DNA of 64,000 nt from Cenococcum geophilum 1.58 (taxonomy: Eukaryota; Ascomycota; Dothideomycetes; Gloniales; Gloniaceae), in NCBI GenBank assembly GCA_001692895.1, contig KV748286.1:162862-226861 (forward strand). The letters run 5' to 3'. Under the pieces are notes generated by a model. It worked only from the letters and a program-made list of their open reading frames with translations, searched no databases and had not been told where the DNA came from. Below, piece by piece: positions 34,244-47,500 of the stretch (position 1 is the first letter of the stretch; every line of letters begins with the position of its first letter). The translations under genes were made by a program, and so were the position numbers.

Positions 34244-34677
34244 TGTAGTTAGGGACCCTATATATTTATAAGTAGGTAAAAGCTTAATATAGAATAGTAT
34301 AGAGTGACTTATAAAGACAGTAGAGCGGATAATATATTAGATAATTAGCAATAATATAACAAGATAATCCTAACAGTTATAATAAGAAGGTATGCTAATA
34401 GTGTTAACTTAAGATAATAGCGGATGCTAACAAGAGTAATTTAAGAGCGATATAAGAAATAGAACAGAATGCAAGTCTTAATATAAGAAGTAGGATGAGA
34501 TGCAAGCTTTAATATAGGCAGTAGAACAAAATATAAGACTTAGAGTAAGAAACGGAACAAAAGGTGCGTAGTAAGATAAGATGTAAGATTTACGCTACTA
34601 ACTAAGTAAATAACAATAAGAGAGCTAATAATTTTATTCTTCGTGTTGTAACTAGTCAGTGAAGCAGCTTTAAAAAG

Positions 34678-35016
34678 GTAGGGAAATAAGTTTGGGACAA
34701 TCTAAGACATTAAAAAATGTCCAAAATTATATAAAAAAGTAAAATATAATATGGCATTTTATTCTATAAGTGTAAGGTAAGGCAAAATGCATAGTAGAGA
34801 GAGGTAGGGGGATAATCTAAGACATTATGAAAGGTCTAAGATTATATAAAAAAAAGTAAAATATAATATGGTATTTTATCCCACAAGCGCAAGATAAGGT
34901 AAAGTGCATGGTAGAGAGAGGTAGGGGGATAATCTAAGACATTATAAAAAGTCTAAGATTGTATGAAATAAAGTGAAATATAATATAGTATTTTATCCTA
35001 TAAGCGCAAGATAAGG
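34678..35016 (+). repeat. 117-126-bp tandem repeat, three copies
   Basis: Units start GTAGGG at 34678, 34804 and 34921 and share TAATCTAAGACATTAT and AAATATAATATGG-like blocks. They lie between the divergent starts of the helicase (minus) and the transposase region (plus), so the array may hold shared control sequences. Confidence 0.75.
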
Positions 35017-35368
35017 CTTTAGGATACCCTTTCACCCAAAGTACAACCTATTTTTAAGCTATATCACTAATAAAGCAACTTTTTTTTAGGTAAGCTGTTA
35101 CGTTTACTGCATAGGTAACCCAAAACTAGTATCCTAGATCCCACTTATAGCTACTACGCCTTATATTAAAGATATTCGCTAGACTCATTTGTATATAGGT
35201 CCTATAGTCCAAATTGCATATTAAGCTATCTATAACATAGCTATTATTACTCTAGCCCTGTGATACCGTACTTTTATTTATGCGCCTTTTTCTTCTATTT
35301 CCTGCCATTATCCGCTTAATCTTTTAAACTTCTATAGCCGCCTAAACCAATACCATAGCCTCTTTGTC

Positions 35369-35458
35369 TTTAAAAACACAACTACGTCAAGCTTGGCTCA
35401 GCCTCAATTTCTCTTTAAAAATACGGCTATATTAAGCTTGCCTTAGCCTTAATTTCTC
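35369..35458 (+). repeat. 45-bp tandem duplication
   Basis: Two adjacent 45-bp units starting TTTAAAAA (35369-35413, 35414-35458), differing mostly by CA/TA and GG/AG transitions. Period of 15 codons. Confidence 0.7.
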
Positions 35459-36899
35459 TAAATACACACTGCCTAGAAATATATCCCGCCTTACACAACT
35501 ACTATAAGCTCTACCTATAATATAGCGTCTAGTGCCCTAGCGCGAAGCAGGCTCTCTTAAAAGCCGCATTATAATGCCTTCTAGAGACTAAACACCTAAA
35601 GCTTCTTTAGCCGCTGCAAATAAGGGAGATGCTAATATATAGATTAACGGTGGTATACCGGGTGGAGATAGCCCTAATCTTCGCGAGCTAGGGTGGGATA
35701 TTAAGGTCAAGCTGGCCGATCTATAGACTAACCTAAATAACCCGTTCTTTTCTGCTAAATCATTTAAAGAGCTCCAACTGTATTTTAGCTCTCCGTACCC
35801 TAGTAGTATATGGGCTTATACTAACATATCTGTTTAACAGGAAACCAGAGGTGTTAAAAGGAATTCTAGAAATAAACTTTCGAAAGCCGTTAAAGACAAG
35901 TAGTTAGCCTACAAGACACGGGTTTTCTATTTAGTTACTTTACGGGCTTTAAATCATCTATATTGTTGCCGATACCCATTATCCGGCCTAACCCTTTAGC
36001 ATTACCCTAATGACGAATATAAGACTTCTGGGCGGTAGCTTAAGTTAGACATTAGTTAGAACTCTATATACCTAAGACCGGATATTATAGTTTTAAGTGC
36101 TAACTTATTTAGTTATCTTAACTTAACTAGCACTACCCTTAATCCTCCCTTTTTTCTTGCTACGGCTTATATAGAAATAACGGAATTGTAGGTCCGGATA
36201 GCTAACATTATCGGGCTCTATAACATTAGTGGTAAATAATATCTTCGCTATAGCTATAGTCCTATAGCCATCGCCTAAGAATACTGTATATTATTGTTTA
36301 GACGGATAAAGGTTTTTTAGGTACCATTAAGTCTTTGGTTTATAGTTCGGCTGCTTTAAACTCTTTTAAGTCCTTAAACTCGGTGTTAAGCTCGGTATTA
36401 AGCTAGTTACACTTACACTTTAGCGTCTAGTTTAATTGCCTTAGACTCTTAAGTCCTTAAACTTGGTGTTAAGCTAGTTATACTTGCGCTTTAGCATAAC
36501 TAGTTCTGGCAAGAAAATAAAAGGTATACTCTTAGCAGCTACAAAGCCAAGCCACTCAGATTAAATACCGGCAATTAACCGTTAGTACCACAACACGCAC
36601 TCTTTACGCCTAAAAATAATACCACATTGTTTAATATATAATTAGCGATAATACAGCGGAGCTGTCTATAGTATTCTTATACCCCTAAGAGTTACGGCGG
36701 CCTTTACCAATACCTATAGTGCTATAAAAGGCGGCTGCCTAGCCACTAATACGTCTATAAAAAAACACGCAAAGAGAGATATAATACTTGCACGTTTATT
36801 GCGGCCCGACTACTTACAATTCGCGATTAATTCTACCACTTTAACTAGTTAGATAACGCGCAATCGCAACTAGATAGTATAAACACGGATACTAATAAG

Positions 36900-39860
36900 T
36901 ACGCTCCGGTGGCGGTAGAATACGAGCAAAATGCCCACCCGGTACCTCTATGCGGTATACCACATTAAAAAAGCGTCCTATCGTTATTATTATCACTTAG
37001 AGTAGAGATATTTAAAGTAACTAAGAATATAAAGGCGGGTGAACTAATTTTGTACAAGACCGATAATAATATATAGTAAGTTAACTAGACAATTTTAGAT
37101 ATTACTATATAATAATATAACAATAGCCAAAGTATACTATATAATCCTTTTTATTTAGAGTTTAATTACGCCTTTTTAATATAGCTACACCGCATTCGCT
37201 ATATAAAGGGAGACGTTAACGCACTGCTTAAAGACACCCGCCTTAGCCCACTTTATAGCCTACTTAGCTTCTAATCTACAAATTAATAGGAGGAACTAAT
37301 TACCGCTATTCTATTTAGCATATAAGACGAACAATAGCTCTAATTAGAGTATAAGGTGGAATTAAACATTAAAGGCTCTAAGTAGAGGAAATATTATATT
37401 CTTTACTAGGATATTATAAATATAATTGCCTTTCTAATTGGCTATTAACCCTTCAAAGATGCACTAGCATATGCACTAAAGAGACTCTATAATGCTAACA
37501 ACCACTGAGTTTACAACGAGCTATATAGCGGTAACTAGTGGTGGGAGACATAAGGCAAGGTTCCTAGCGGTGCTATAGTAGTTCCTATACTTATAGCAGT
37601 CGATAAGACTTAGCTAACAATATACTATGGCAACAAATCGGCCTGGCCGGTATATCTTACTATTAGTAATCTTAACCAACAAGTTTAACACCAACAGACA
37701 TCCCCCGCAAATATTCTTGTTAGTTTTATGCCAGTTATTAAAGAAAAGGATAATAATATAAAAAGTAAAGTATATTATAAGGCGATGAGAACTATACTTA
37801 AACGTAAGTCCTGCTTTAGTATTCTAACGCTATATTCCATAAACTAAAATATAATAGCAATTAAGCATCTTGCAGAAAGCGGTATAGACCTTCGATATAC
37901 GGATAATTTTATGCGATAATGTTATCCAATTATATATGGAATAATGGCAGACTATAAAGAATAAGTGCTGCTCATAGGTATTAAAAGCCAATAGCACTAC
38001 ACTATGTGCTAGGTCCCCCCTTTAAAGCGTAAGAACTTAACTAAGAAATAATACCCGCTACGCACCTATAAGGAGACAAGAAGACAGATTAAACGCTAGC
38101 AACTAGAGAACATTCTTCCATCCTTAGATAACTGGGTACACCCAGTAGAATGTTTTATATGGCACCATCGCCTATTTAACATCTATAAGGGCATAATAGT
38201 AGATGTTCTATATTAGCTTCTAAAGGGTATCGTTATATAACTTATTAAATAGGTACGGAAACTAGTAGGTAATGTCGTCCAGCTAAAAAGAAAGAGAAGA
38301 GGGATAAAGACAATTATAACAAATATATCTGCGGAGGCTTAGCTTAATTAGCGTTTTAGATAAGTCCTAGCTTTTATAGGGCTAAAACGGTTTAATAATC
38401 TATTATTTAGTAAAGTTACTTAATAGACAGGTAATAAACAAAAAGCTATAGTTCGTTAACTTGTCGCTGTGCTAGCCCCACTACTGTCGTCTAGGGAACT
38501 ATATGCTATGCATTTTATAAGAGCCGTATACGACTTCGTTATTATAGCTTAGTATCGCACCTATAATAAGGAGACACTATAATATATGCACCACGCCCTA
38601 TATTAAATTAATATGCTTAAAGGCGTGTTTTAAAGTTTCCGTCTAAAGGCAAAGGATTCTAATATGGGCCATTTTAATATACCAAAATTCCATGCCCTTG
38701 TATATTTTAAGGAAAATATCCGCCTATATAGATGCGCAGATAGATACTGCACTGGCGTAAATAGCGAAGCTGGACACCATTACATTATTAAGGCGTTTTA
38801 TAACTTAACAAATAAACGGGATTTGCTATCTTAAATCTACTCTTATAATTTAAGATGGGTAGCAGTACTAGCAATGGAAGACGAAATAGCTTTTATGAAT
38901 AGTAATTCTGTACTACAGTCTTCCCAGCGTCTAGAGGTATAGGTTACTTAACCAATATAGCATTTAGCAGTTGTAAAGCTTTAGTGGCCTTTAGAAGATA
39001 TAGATGGGGCAACAGATCTTGTCTAGAGGCGTCTTAGGTTAAAGACGTGGCTTTATATATTTTATATGGCAAACTATTATAAAATTCTAGGGTTTTTAGA
39101 CGGCATTATGGTATTTATCCAAGAGTGTAGGCGAAAACTATAAGGCGAACGTGCCTAGAACTCCAATATGGACCGGAAAGAGAAGGATCCTTTATAGGTT
39201 AAGCGCCTGCTTATTAAAATATATCTATTTATTCGCTATTAGAAACAAGACGGAAAAAATGCAACTAACCTTGAGGCCCAAATTAGTGAGGTAGTACGTT
39301 GCGCACCAGATTGGCAATATTTTAACTAGTGGAGGCGTAATTACGTATAGGTCTAAGAGTATATAGATAACAACGACCGTATTAGAAAGGGCCGCATACC
39401 GTTAGGTAGAAGACTTATGGGCCAGCTTTAGCTAATTGTTACTATTCTAGATATTAAAAGGTTAGATAAGTATGGTGTATACGTGCAGTATACTGGAGCT
39501 ATGGTAGAGCTGCTTTAGCTATTAAATTATGGACTACCGCATCCAACACACGGCATGGTTGAGGTAAAAAGGTAGCCGCGCTCGAGCGTAAATACTAGGC
39601 AAGTACTTGGAGGTGGTCGCTTTTATTTAATGCTATCTATTTTACGAAGCGCGCATATTGTTCTAGCCGCTACTTCTTATCTAGATTTGTACTATATTAA
39701 TAATTATATTAATTGGGACCAATACAATACTCTATACTTAGACAACTTTCTTAAAGAAGGAACCCGCATTACGTTATTATATAGAAGCCAGGACAAATAG
39801 CAAAAGCAGCTAAGCTAGTATAGAACCTATATAAGACTATATGGGACTATATAAGATTGT
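36900..39860 (+). pseudogene. Plavaka-type (CACTA-related) DDE transposase, degenerate
   Basis: Read through RIP stops on the plus strand with some frame changes. Family landmarks in order: VYNELYSGN then PSGAIVVPILIAVDKT (about 37,515-37,610), matching the Plavaka GATI-P-I-I-x-S-DKTQLT block, and WPVYLTISNL; FNIYKGIIVDVLYQLLKGI (about 38,165-38,225), the D-x-L-H-Q-x-x-x-G region; a late block FNIPKFHALVYFKENIRLYR, then NSEAGHHYIIKAFYNLTNK (about 38,670-38,820). Near the end is NNYINWDQYNTLY (about 39,700). Such transposases cut and paste elements with short terminal and subterminal repeats. An upstream protein-like frame from about 35,630 (ELGWDIKVKLADL...) may be its N-terminus or a separate gene. 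Inactive copy. Confidence 0.78.
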
Positions 39861-39905
39861 ATAAGATTATATAAGATTATATAAGATTATATAAGATTGT
39901 ATAAA
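39833..39905 (+). repeat. 10-bp tandem array
   Basis: About seven copies of TATAAGATTA directly after the transposase reading frame. Confidence 0.75.
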
Positions 39906-40014
39906 ATTATTTTAATCCTAATATATATTATAAGCTAGCATACTATAGGCTAAGAAAATAGTAAAAATTCATTTGCGCAATTGGCATATAACTTTAAAAT
40001 AATATATTACATTA

Positions 40015-40322
40015 CCTTAATTGCATGTTAAAGAATGTGCAGTTAGCTTTTAAAGTTGTTAAGTTGGTTAACTGCGTGTTATTTAAATTTTAAGTTAGTT
40101 AATTATATGTCAAGGAATGTGCAGTTAGCTTTTAAAGTTGTTAAGTAGGTCAACTGCGTGTTATTTAACTTTTAAATATATTAAGTTGGTCAATTACGTA
40201 TTAAGTTGGTTAAGTTACATGTCAAGTTAGTTAATTGCGTGTTAAGTTGGTTAAGTTGCATATTAAGTTAGTCAATTACGTGTTAAGTTGGTTAATTGCG
40301 TGTCGAGTTAGTCAAATTGCAT
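40015..40322 (+). repeat. Subterminal repeats of about 19 bp
   Basis: A dozen or more imperfect copies of GTTAAGTTGGTTAATTGCGT in the last 370 bp of the 19.9-kb element, some with a longer GTGCAGTTAGCTTTTAAAG insert. Position next to the right TIR suggests transposase binding sites. Confidence 0.7.
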
Positions 40323-40374
40323 GTTAATTACGCGAAACGCGAAAAACAAAGTCTACTTAAATCTTATCCTGCGA

Positions 40375-40388
40375 ATATTTTCCCGATG
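40375..40388 (-). repeat. Right terminal inverted repeat of 19.9-kb element
   Basis: ATATTTTCCCGATG, the inverse of the left end with one mismatch, followed by TA. Confidence 0.72.
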
Positions 40389-40866
40389 TATATAGAAGTA
40401 GCTTATACTAATTATCTTACTAATAGTTTAAATATATTTATAGGTAAGACTTTAGTTCCTAGTTCCTAGTTCTATTTATCCGTCTATCTATAGATAAAAA
40501 GCTATACTATAATGGTGGTCTATCTTTAAATAGAAGTATAGGTCTGATTAGTATTGGCTTATAAAGACGCTGCCCCTATTAGTAATAATGGAGTGTGGCT
40601 AATCTACTTTAAGAAAGTATTTCTCCTTAATTAGGTTGGCGAGCGCTTATACGTTAATTGTTTTATTAACAAGAAGGTATTAGACGTACTTTAAAAACCT
40701 ATTAATAAGTATAAGGACTAAATTATATATTCGTCCTTAGCCATCTTTAGATAGCGGGAGATCCGTAATAAAGTTTATGGCGTAATATTACTATAGCTTA
40801 CTAGTAGGGGGAACTAATTTAAGTAAACCCTATAGCTTATACCTGTGGATCTTATATACTTAATAC
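40389..40866 (-). pseudogene. Chromovirus integrase core fragment
   Basis: Minus-strand integrase catalytic core: NFITDLPLSKDG (first Asp), INRFLKYV, KVDQPHSIITNRGSVFIS-like text (second Asp mutated to Asn), and the YL-x-I-DG-x-IE end of the H-P-Q-T-D-G-Q-T-E block. It lies between the two later insertions: upstream coding continues at 51,474 and downstream at 20,443. A 7-bp AGGAACT duplication near 40,450 shifts the frame. Confidence 0.85.
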
Positions 40867-41130
40867 TATAGTGGTGTGATTTGGCCCCCTAGATTGGGCG
40901 TAGCTTCAGGAGAGCCTAGGCCTTCTATAGTTATATAGGTCGGTCTAGAGCCCTTAGAGTCTTTAACAACTTAGGCGACACTAATAGATATACAACTTTC
41001 CTTAAATACATTCTTTTCTTTCTCTTCTTGCTGCTTAATTCTAACTAATTATAACTAACCGACAGACTAACCGACCGACTGATAGATAGCACTAAGACTT
41101 TCCTATCTTAGAGAGGTCGTACCCTCCTAT
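40867..41130 (+). repeat. 5' LTR of 10.6-kb gypsy element
   Basis: 264 bp, starting TATAGTGGTGT and ending CCTCCTAT (both ends altered from TG...CA, consistent with RIP). It lacks about 13 bp present in the 3' LTR (an ATTTAACATCTAG-like duplication near 51,215). Confidence 0.88.
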
Positions 41131-41515
41131 ATATTTTATGGCATTCCATATAGGGATGACGGCAAGCTCTTTAGATTAGAAGTCTGGTGCTCTATATATA
41201 GGAGACGCATAGGAACAATCTAGAACTGCGATAGAATAACTAAGACAAAGAAGCACGGGCATATTAGCGACCTATGCGCAGCCACCGCCATAAAGAATAA
41301 ACTAACGACACTTACTAAGCTCTCTATGCAGGAATAGTAGTTAGTAAGCAGCGATAAGGAGGCGGGTACGTAGTATAGTAAAACGAAGGATAAAAGGAAG
41401 GACTATGGCACACCAGGAATAGTAGAGAAAAATCTTTTATATTTTATTTACTATATTTGCAACAGTTTATACTATTATTTTCACATTTATCGGAGCTACC
41501 TTTAAATTTATAATA

Positions 41516-44500
41516 ATGGCGACAGTACCAGTAAAGGGATTATTAGGAATATTAGGCCCATTCTATAATAACGGTAAGGGCGCTAGAAAGAAAGAGGAAA
41601 GTAAGCAGCCTATTAAACCGCGAGACTCTCCTAAACCAGGGCATGCGATACTAACCCTAACTCCCGTAATATTAGGGACTGATAACCCTTAATAGATAGA
41701 GGATAAGGGTTACGAGGTTTACCTACCTGTCCCTAAAGAAACTATAGACCCGCCACCTCCTACTAAACTATTAATGGAATGAGATAAGGTATATATTATA
41801 GCCCAGCCTATACCGGCTCCGGGAACCCCTAGGACCCCTTACTTTATAGGATAAAACATATCGCAATTTATCGAGTAGTATAAGCAGCTATGCATCCGGC
41901 ACTATATTATGGATAATAAAAAGTATTAAGGACTTCCGGAGTATTGTAACTATTAGATAGGGGTATAGATTTAAAGTCTGCCTAAGTTTGCTATTAGTAA
42001 CTAGATGGAACTTATAGGAAAACTTAGAATAAACTACTAAGGAAGTAACTACTTTCGACAAGTTAAAACAGTAGAATTCTTAGAAGCCTATATACTGTAG
42101 TATAGGAATAATCCACCTAGCAGTATACGCGAATACTATAGGCAGTTTACGTTAATCTCCTAGAAGGTTACTAAGGCTAGTAATTTGGAAAACTGTAAAT
42201 AAGGGTACTGGTTCGCAAGAGGACTCCCATTTAAATACTAAAGATATATAATAACTAAAACAGGAGCCAACCCTAATAGGTAAGAGTCTTTTAACTTCTA
42301 CCTGCTAAAGAGAGCTATAGAAGATAGGCTTAATTCATATAAAGGCGCCGATTAGTTATTAATAATAAATCCTAAGAAACAAGGCCTTTGTTAGCTAGTT
42401 AGACAATTCTATAATTAGCAACTAGCTATAATAAACTAAAGAGATACTGTCCTTTAACTACCTGTAGTCTTTTAGCTAAGCAAGTTAGCAAATACCTATT
42501 AAACAACTTAGGAAACAGACCCTAAACTAAAGAAACTTACTAATTAACTCCGGAAGCTTAATCTTAGAATAGTTAAATTGGTAGGCGTTATATTTTTAAT
42601 ACCGTTCCTAAATAGGATTTGCTAAGATCTAATACGGTATATATAGCTCCTAAATAGGGCGTTAATGCGTTAAGAATAAATGGACCCGCGACTAGCACTA
42701 GGTAATAATAGACCACAGCCGCCCTATAAGGGAGCGCTATAAGAACAATATAAGCTAGGCCTAGGAAGGTATAGAGGGCCAGGGAACTTTAGCGTATACT
42801 AGATATAAAATCAGACATATTATAGATATAGGGGTGCCTACTATTTTATTAATTAATGTCCAGAGCTCTAAGAGTTAGTTTGTTATAGTTTCCTATATAT
42901 AAACAAAAATAACTAAATATATACTGGAATATATAAGCGCCTAGGAAATATAATTCTATATTTACTAAGTGATAATTAGATCTAGTTTCTTAAAGACTAG
43001 CTAAGGTAGAACGTAAATATTAATCCTAATACGCTAACGATAGGTGTCTAACTAAAGGCAGCTTCCGTAGAGCTTATAGAGGGTAGTAACGCTAAAAGTA
43101 AAGAGAAACTTAGTAAGTCCTAGGAAGATATATACCAAGTAGAGTTAATATACGTTAATTTAGTAGGGGCCACAACCTAGTTGTAGCCTACGCCACGGGT
43201 ATATAATCTTAGGAGACCGTAAGGGAAAGTAAGGGTAATAAAATAGCCTTTAAAACCATCTGGTCCGCGGCCGGCAACGGTTTAAAATATATAACTAGGA
43301 GGACATATCTAAATCGCACTACGGCCCCAGTAGTAGGCTCCTCTACCACCGTTAAGTAGTGACGAGGTTAATAAAATAAACTACACTAAACAGCTAAGCT
43401 AGACGGAGTAAATAAAGGATATAACGATAATAGCTAAAGCATTACAACTAAAGCTAGTTAGGATAATAGATATACTAAAAGGAAACGTCCCGAGCCTAAC
43501 AGTAATGGCGGACAAGATCTTATTAAAAACCATTAAAGTTACTATTGGTAACTGCCTTGTATATATACCTAAAGTTATAAAGCTATTCTTTAAGCCTCTC
43601 CCGCTACCTCTTATAAAGCCTTACTAATAGAAGTAAGAGGACGTTAAGGCATCTATATCGTTAGCACACCTAACGTTCCATGTTAATTAAGCCGGTTTAA
43701 TAACTGCCGAAGTAGACTAGATTAAATAAGAAGTAGGATTTATCCAGTTTTAAAGGTAATGCCTAAAGGTAGAAGCGTAGATAGGAGACGGAAGGGCTAA
43801 ATACTTAATTAACTCTAAAGCTGAGCTTAACCTTATTAAGGAAAGCGTAGCCCTATGGCACGGCCTACTAATATTAAGTCTACCTTTATAGTTATAAGGC
43901 GCGCGTCTAACGTCTATAAATAGAACCTAGTCTAAGTTCATTAGGCTAGTATATACGGTCCCTATAGTAATAGGTAACGTCTTAATATCTATAACGTTTA
44001 TTACTATAGGGGAAATGTTACATAAGGTAATACTTAGTAAGCTATAGTTAGTAAGGGCTAGACTAGTAACAAAACGAACTATAATAGGCTAGGTATCTTA
44101 CATTATTTAATTAAAAGATGGTAGGGTCGAAATGAGGTTCTTAACGTCCTATAAGGATGCGATATTCTTTAAGCTAGATAAAGGTATTAGTATAGATAAC
44201 AGTTCGGGAAACGTATAACCGGTATAACCGCTAGGATTATATCCGGGGTTACTTATAACCCAGCGTATTAGGATAAAAAGGACGTTAAAAATAAAGAAAA
44301 GGGAAATAAGGTACGGCTCTAATACGGACGTTTACCGTTTTAGATATCCACTAGATAGAGCTATTAGTAAAAAGAGGAACATAATATTAGATGGAGAGAG
44401 CTTAACAGTAAAATATTAAAGGAAGTCCTAAAGAAACACTTAAGGAAGAATTAGAAGCTAGTATTTAAAGTAAAGGCTAAGTCCCTTATATATTAAATAT

Positions 44501-47500
44501 TAAAAACAACGGATCTATTTATAATATAAATGGAAAGCTATTAGAGTAAGGCCTAACTAAACGCCATAAATATAGCAACTGCGTATAAACGGAAGGTAGA
44601 TAAAGTTTACCTAGTTAATTTATCGGCACCAGATAAAACAGTTATGGGAGGTATAATAGAATAGCAAGAGGTGGCCTTGTGTTAATAGAGGGCGTCTATT
44701 TAAGGATTGCCTCTTAGTCTATATAATTATTTTCTTAAGCCGCGATATACTAAGCTAGCCTACGGTGTATAACTAAAGCTAGAACGATTAGAGCGTATAA
44801 TTATAAGAGATATTTAGCCAAGAGAACGAGAGATCCTTAAGGCCATGTTGTTTAACTAAGAAGAGGCTCTAGTATAGGAGTTCTCTAAGATAGGTCGCGT
44901 TAGCAGAGATGTAACTCTACCACTAAAGATTAAAACCGTGCCGTATAAAGTATGGCAAGTACCGAACTTTTTAGTACCTAGGGCCCTATAAGGAGAAGTA
45001 ATAAATATATTACGAGAACGACTAGCTTAAGGGACTTTAGAATATTACGAAAGCCTATATAAAAATCCATAGTTTCTTATAAGCAAGAAGGAACGTAATA
45101 AGTACTAACTAATTAATGTAGTGATAAATATTAACTAAGTAACTGTTAGGGACGTAAATCTACCGCTATATGCCGACAAGTTTTCCGAGGAGTTTGTAGG
45201 GTATAAGGTTATATCTCTAGTAGACTTTTTCTCTGGCTATAACTAATTAGAGCTTAATATAGAAAGCAGGAACCTAACGGCCTTTATAACGCCTTTAAGA
45301 CTTTTATAATAAACAATGGTGCCTATAAAAGGTATAAATTCGGTAGCCTAGTTTATAAGGACAATTACTAAGATCCTAGAACGATATATCCTATACTATA
45401 CCTTACCGTTTCTAGATAATATTATAGTAAAAGGCCCACAGACGGTGTATAATAGAGAAGAGGGTCTTTTAGGCGTGTGTAGATATATTCTAGAATACAT
45501 TATATGGCTAGATAGAGTACTTATAGATTTAGAACGAGCTAGGTATACAATCTTAGGCGTAAAGTCTTACTTCTATAAATATAAGATTATAGTGGTTAGT
45601 TACCGCTATAATAGAAAGGGATAATATCTGGAAGAGTTAAAGGTTACAAAGATTATTTACTAGAGAGACTGTAAAGACGTTACGTCCGCCTAAGCATTCC
45701 TAGGAGTTGTTATATATTACTAAATATGGGTAAAAGACTTCGCAATTAAGGCAGAGCCAATCTTCTAACTGCTATAAGTTAATGTTCCGTTTATATAGGG
45801 CATAGAGCAAATTACCGCTATAAAGACTCTAAAGTATATAATTACTACCGTACCCGCATTAGTTTAATTAGATTATAGTAAAGGGGCTAGGTTAATTATT
45901 CTTGCTGTTAACGGATGCAAGAATAGATAGGGATGCGGCCTTATACAGTTAGACATAAGGTTATCACCACCCGTGTTAATATAAGAGCGGTATCTGGTCT
46001 TAAGCGGAGCAGAAATATAACTTAGGAAAGCTTAAGTATCGGGCATTGCTATATACGTTAAAGAAGTATCGCGTATACTTATACGGCGTTCGCTTTATAG
46101 TTAAGACGGATATAAATACCTTAGTCGCATAACTAAATTATACTGCTACTAATTTACCCGGAGCCTTAATAATAAGATAGCTAGCATAGATTTAGCTATA
46201 GGACTTTAATATTAAATATGTGCTAGGGAAGAAGAATAGCCTAGCTAATAGACTTTTGTAACGGCTGCCTAATAGTAAACAACCTAATAAGCCAACTGAG
46301 TATATTAAAGAGTTTATTAACTATAAGCTAAGTACCTTAGAATATATAGCTAGTCCTTTTAAAATAGAAGCAGGCCTACTATTAGAAGACTTATATTTAG
46401 AGGAATCTTAGAGAATTATAAAATGGCTAGTAACCTTACAGCGTCTAGAAGAGATAAATACTAAGGAGTTTAAAAGGTTTAAACGATATACGCTAAAGTT
46501 CCTAGTGCGTAATTAACAGCTCTTCCGCTAATAGTTAAAAAATATACTAATGCAAAGGGTAGTTAATAACAAGGACGCTTAGTAGGAGATTATTAAAAGC
46601 CTTTATAATTAAAGCGGATATCGCGGATAAGAGGGAACGTATTAAAGGGTCTTAAATTAATATTAGTGGCTAGGGCTATAGGATTAGATATTATAGTATA
46701 TTAAGTCGTATCTATAATGCTAGGAGCAATAGCTAGGATAGGAAGAAGAAGTAATATACCCTATATAGGAGTCTACCTTATGGTAATAAGTAGTAGTAGA
46801 TATTACGTTTATGCCTCTAAGCCGTCTTAGATTCCGGTACCTAGCTATTACTTAAGAATATATATCTAAATAGGTAGAAGCTCGGGCCCTTTAAAATAAG
46901 GATATAAAAAGTATAGCGAAGTTCCTCTATAAAGATATTATCTGCCAATGGGGGGCATTTAGACAGCTCTCTATAGATAGTAAAGGAGAGAATACTAACG
47001 TTACTACTGCGCTCGCGGAGCTCTATAATATTAAGAGGGTTATAGCTTCCGCTTATTACGCTTAGGCGTAAGGCTTTATAGAGTAAGGCCACAAACCTAT
47101 AATAGACGCTTTAGCGAAGATGGATGGCTTATAGCTAGATAATCTTTATACCGTTTTATAGACAGATAGAATAACTATTAAGCGGTCTACGGGAATAATA
47201 CTAGCGAGAGTTATATACGGGTATAAGCATATCCTTTTTATTAAACTCTGTATACCTACCTAGTAAACGCTGCCTTAGTAAACGGTCCGGACTACTATAA
47301 AGCTGCTAGCACTTTATGTAAAATAGTTTAACTAAAGAGACGCGGATATGCGAGAGGCTGTCGCATGTATAAGACGACTAAGGGTAATAAATAAGGAGTA
47401 TTTCGACGACACCCATCGCATTTACTAGGACGGATTTAAGGTTGGAGATATAGTTATACTTTATAATATATAGCTTAAATAAGATTATTTTAGCAGTTAT

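Larger units (their letters stand above)
20446..40388. mobile_element. 19.9-kb DNA element with Plavaka-type transposase and helicase
   Basis: Ends CATCGGCAAAATAT (20446-20459) and, inverted, CATCGGGAAAATAT (40375-40388), flanked by TA on both sides (20444-20445, 40389-40390). It interrupts the chromovirus integrase. With it and one TA removed the host frame reads QDNWYKLLLYTEYAYN-like sequence (Q and W as TAG/TAA), the conserved integrase QDNW...EFAYN block, which supports a single precise insertion. It has subterminal repeats of different kind at each end (11-bp units at left, about 19-bp at right), a Plavaka-type DDE transposase near the right end, a 1,272-codon SNF2-like helicase on minus, at least three unrecognised degenerate frames and tRNA-like relics. 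Smaller nested insertions inside cannot be excluded. No DUF3435-type Starship captain was recognised. Confidence 0.75.

Noticed and set aside
40015..40322. CRISPR-like repeat array
   Set aside because: Units are adjacent or irregular without uniform unique spacers, in a fungal transposon end; they are subterminal repeats.
20446..40388. Starship giant element
   Set aside because: I could not find a DUF3435 tyrosine recombinase frame at either end, and the TIR/TA structure with a DDE transposase fits a cut-and-paste DNA transposon better.
46841..47092. 83-codon minus-strand frame
   Set aside because: Antisense shadow of the gypsy integrase, which has clear motifs on the plus strand.
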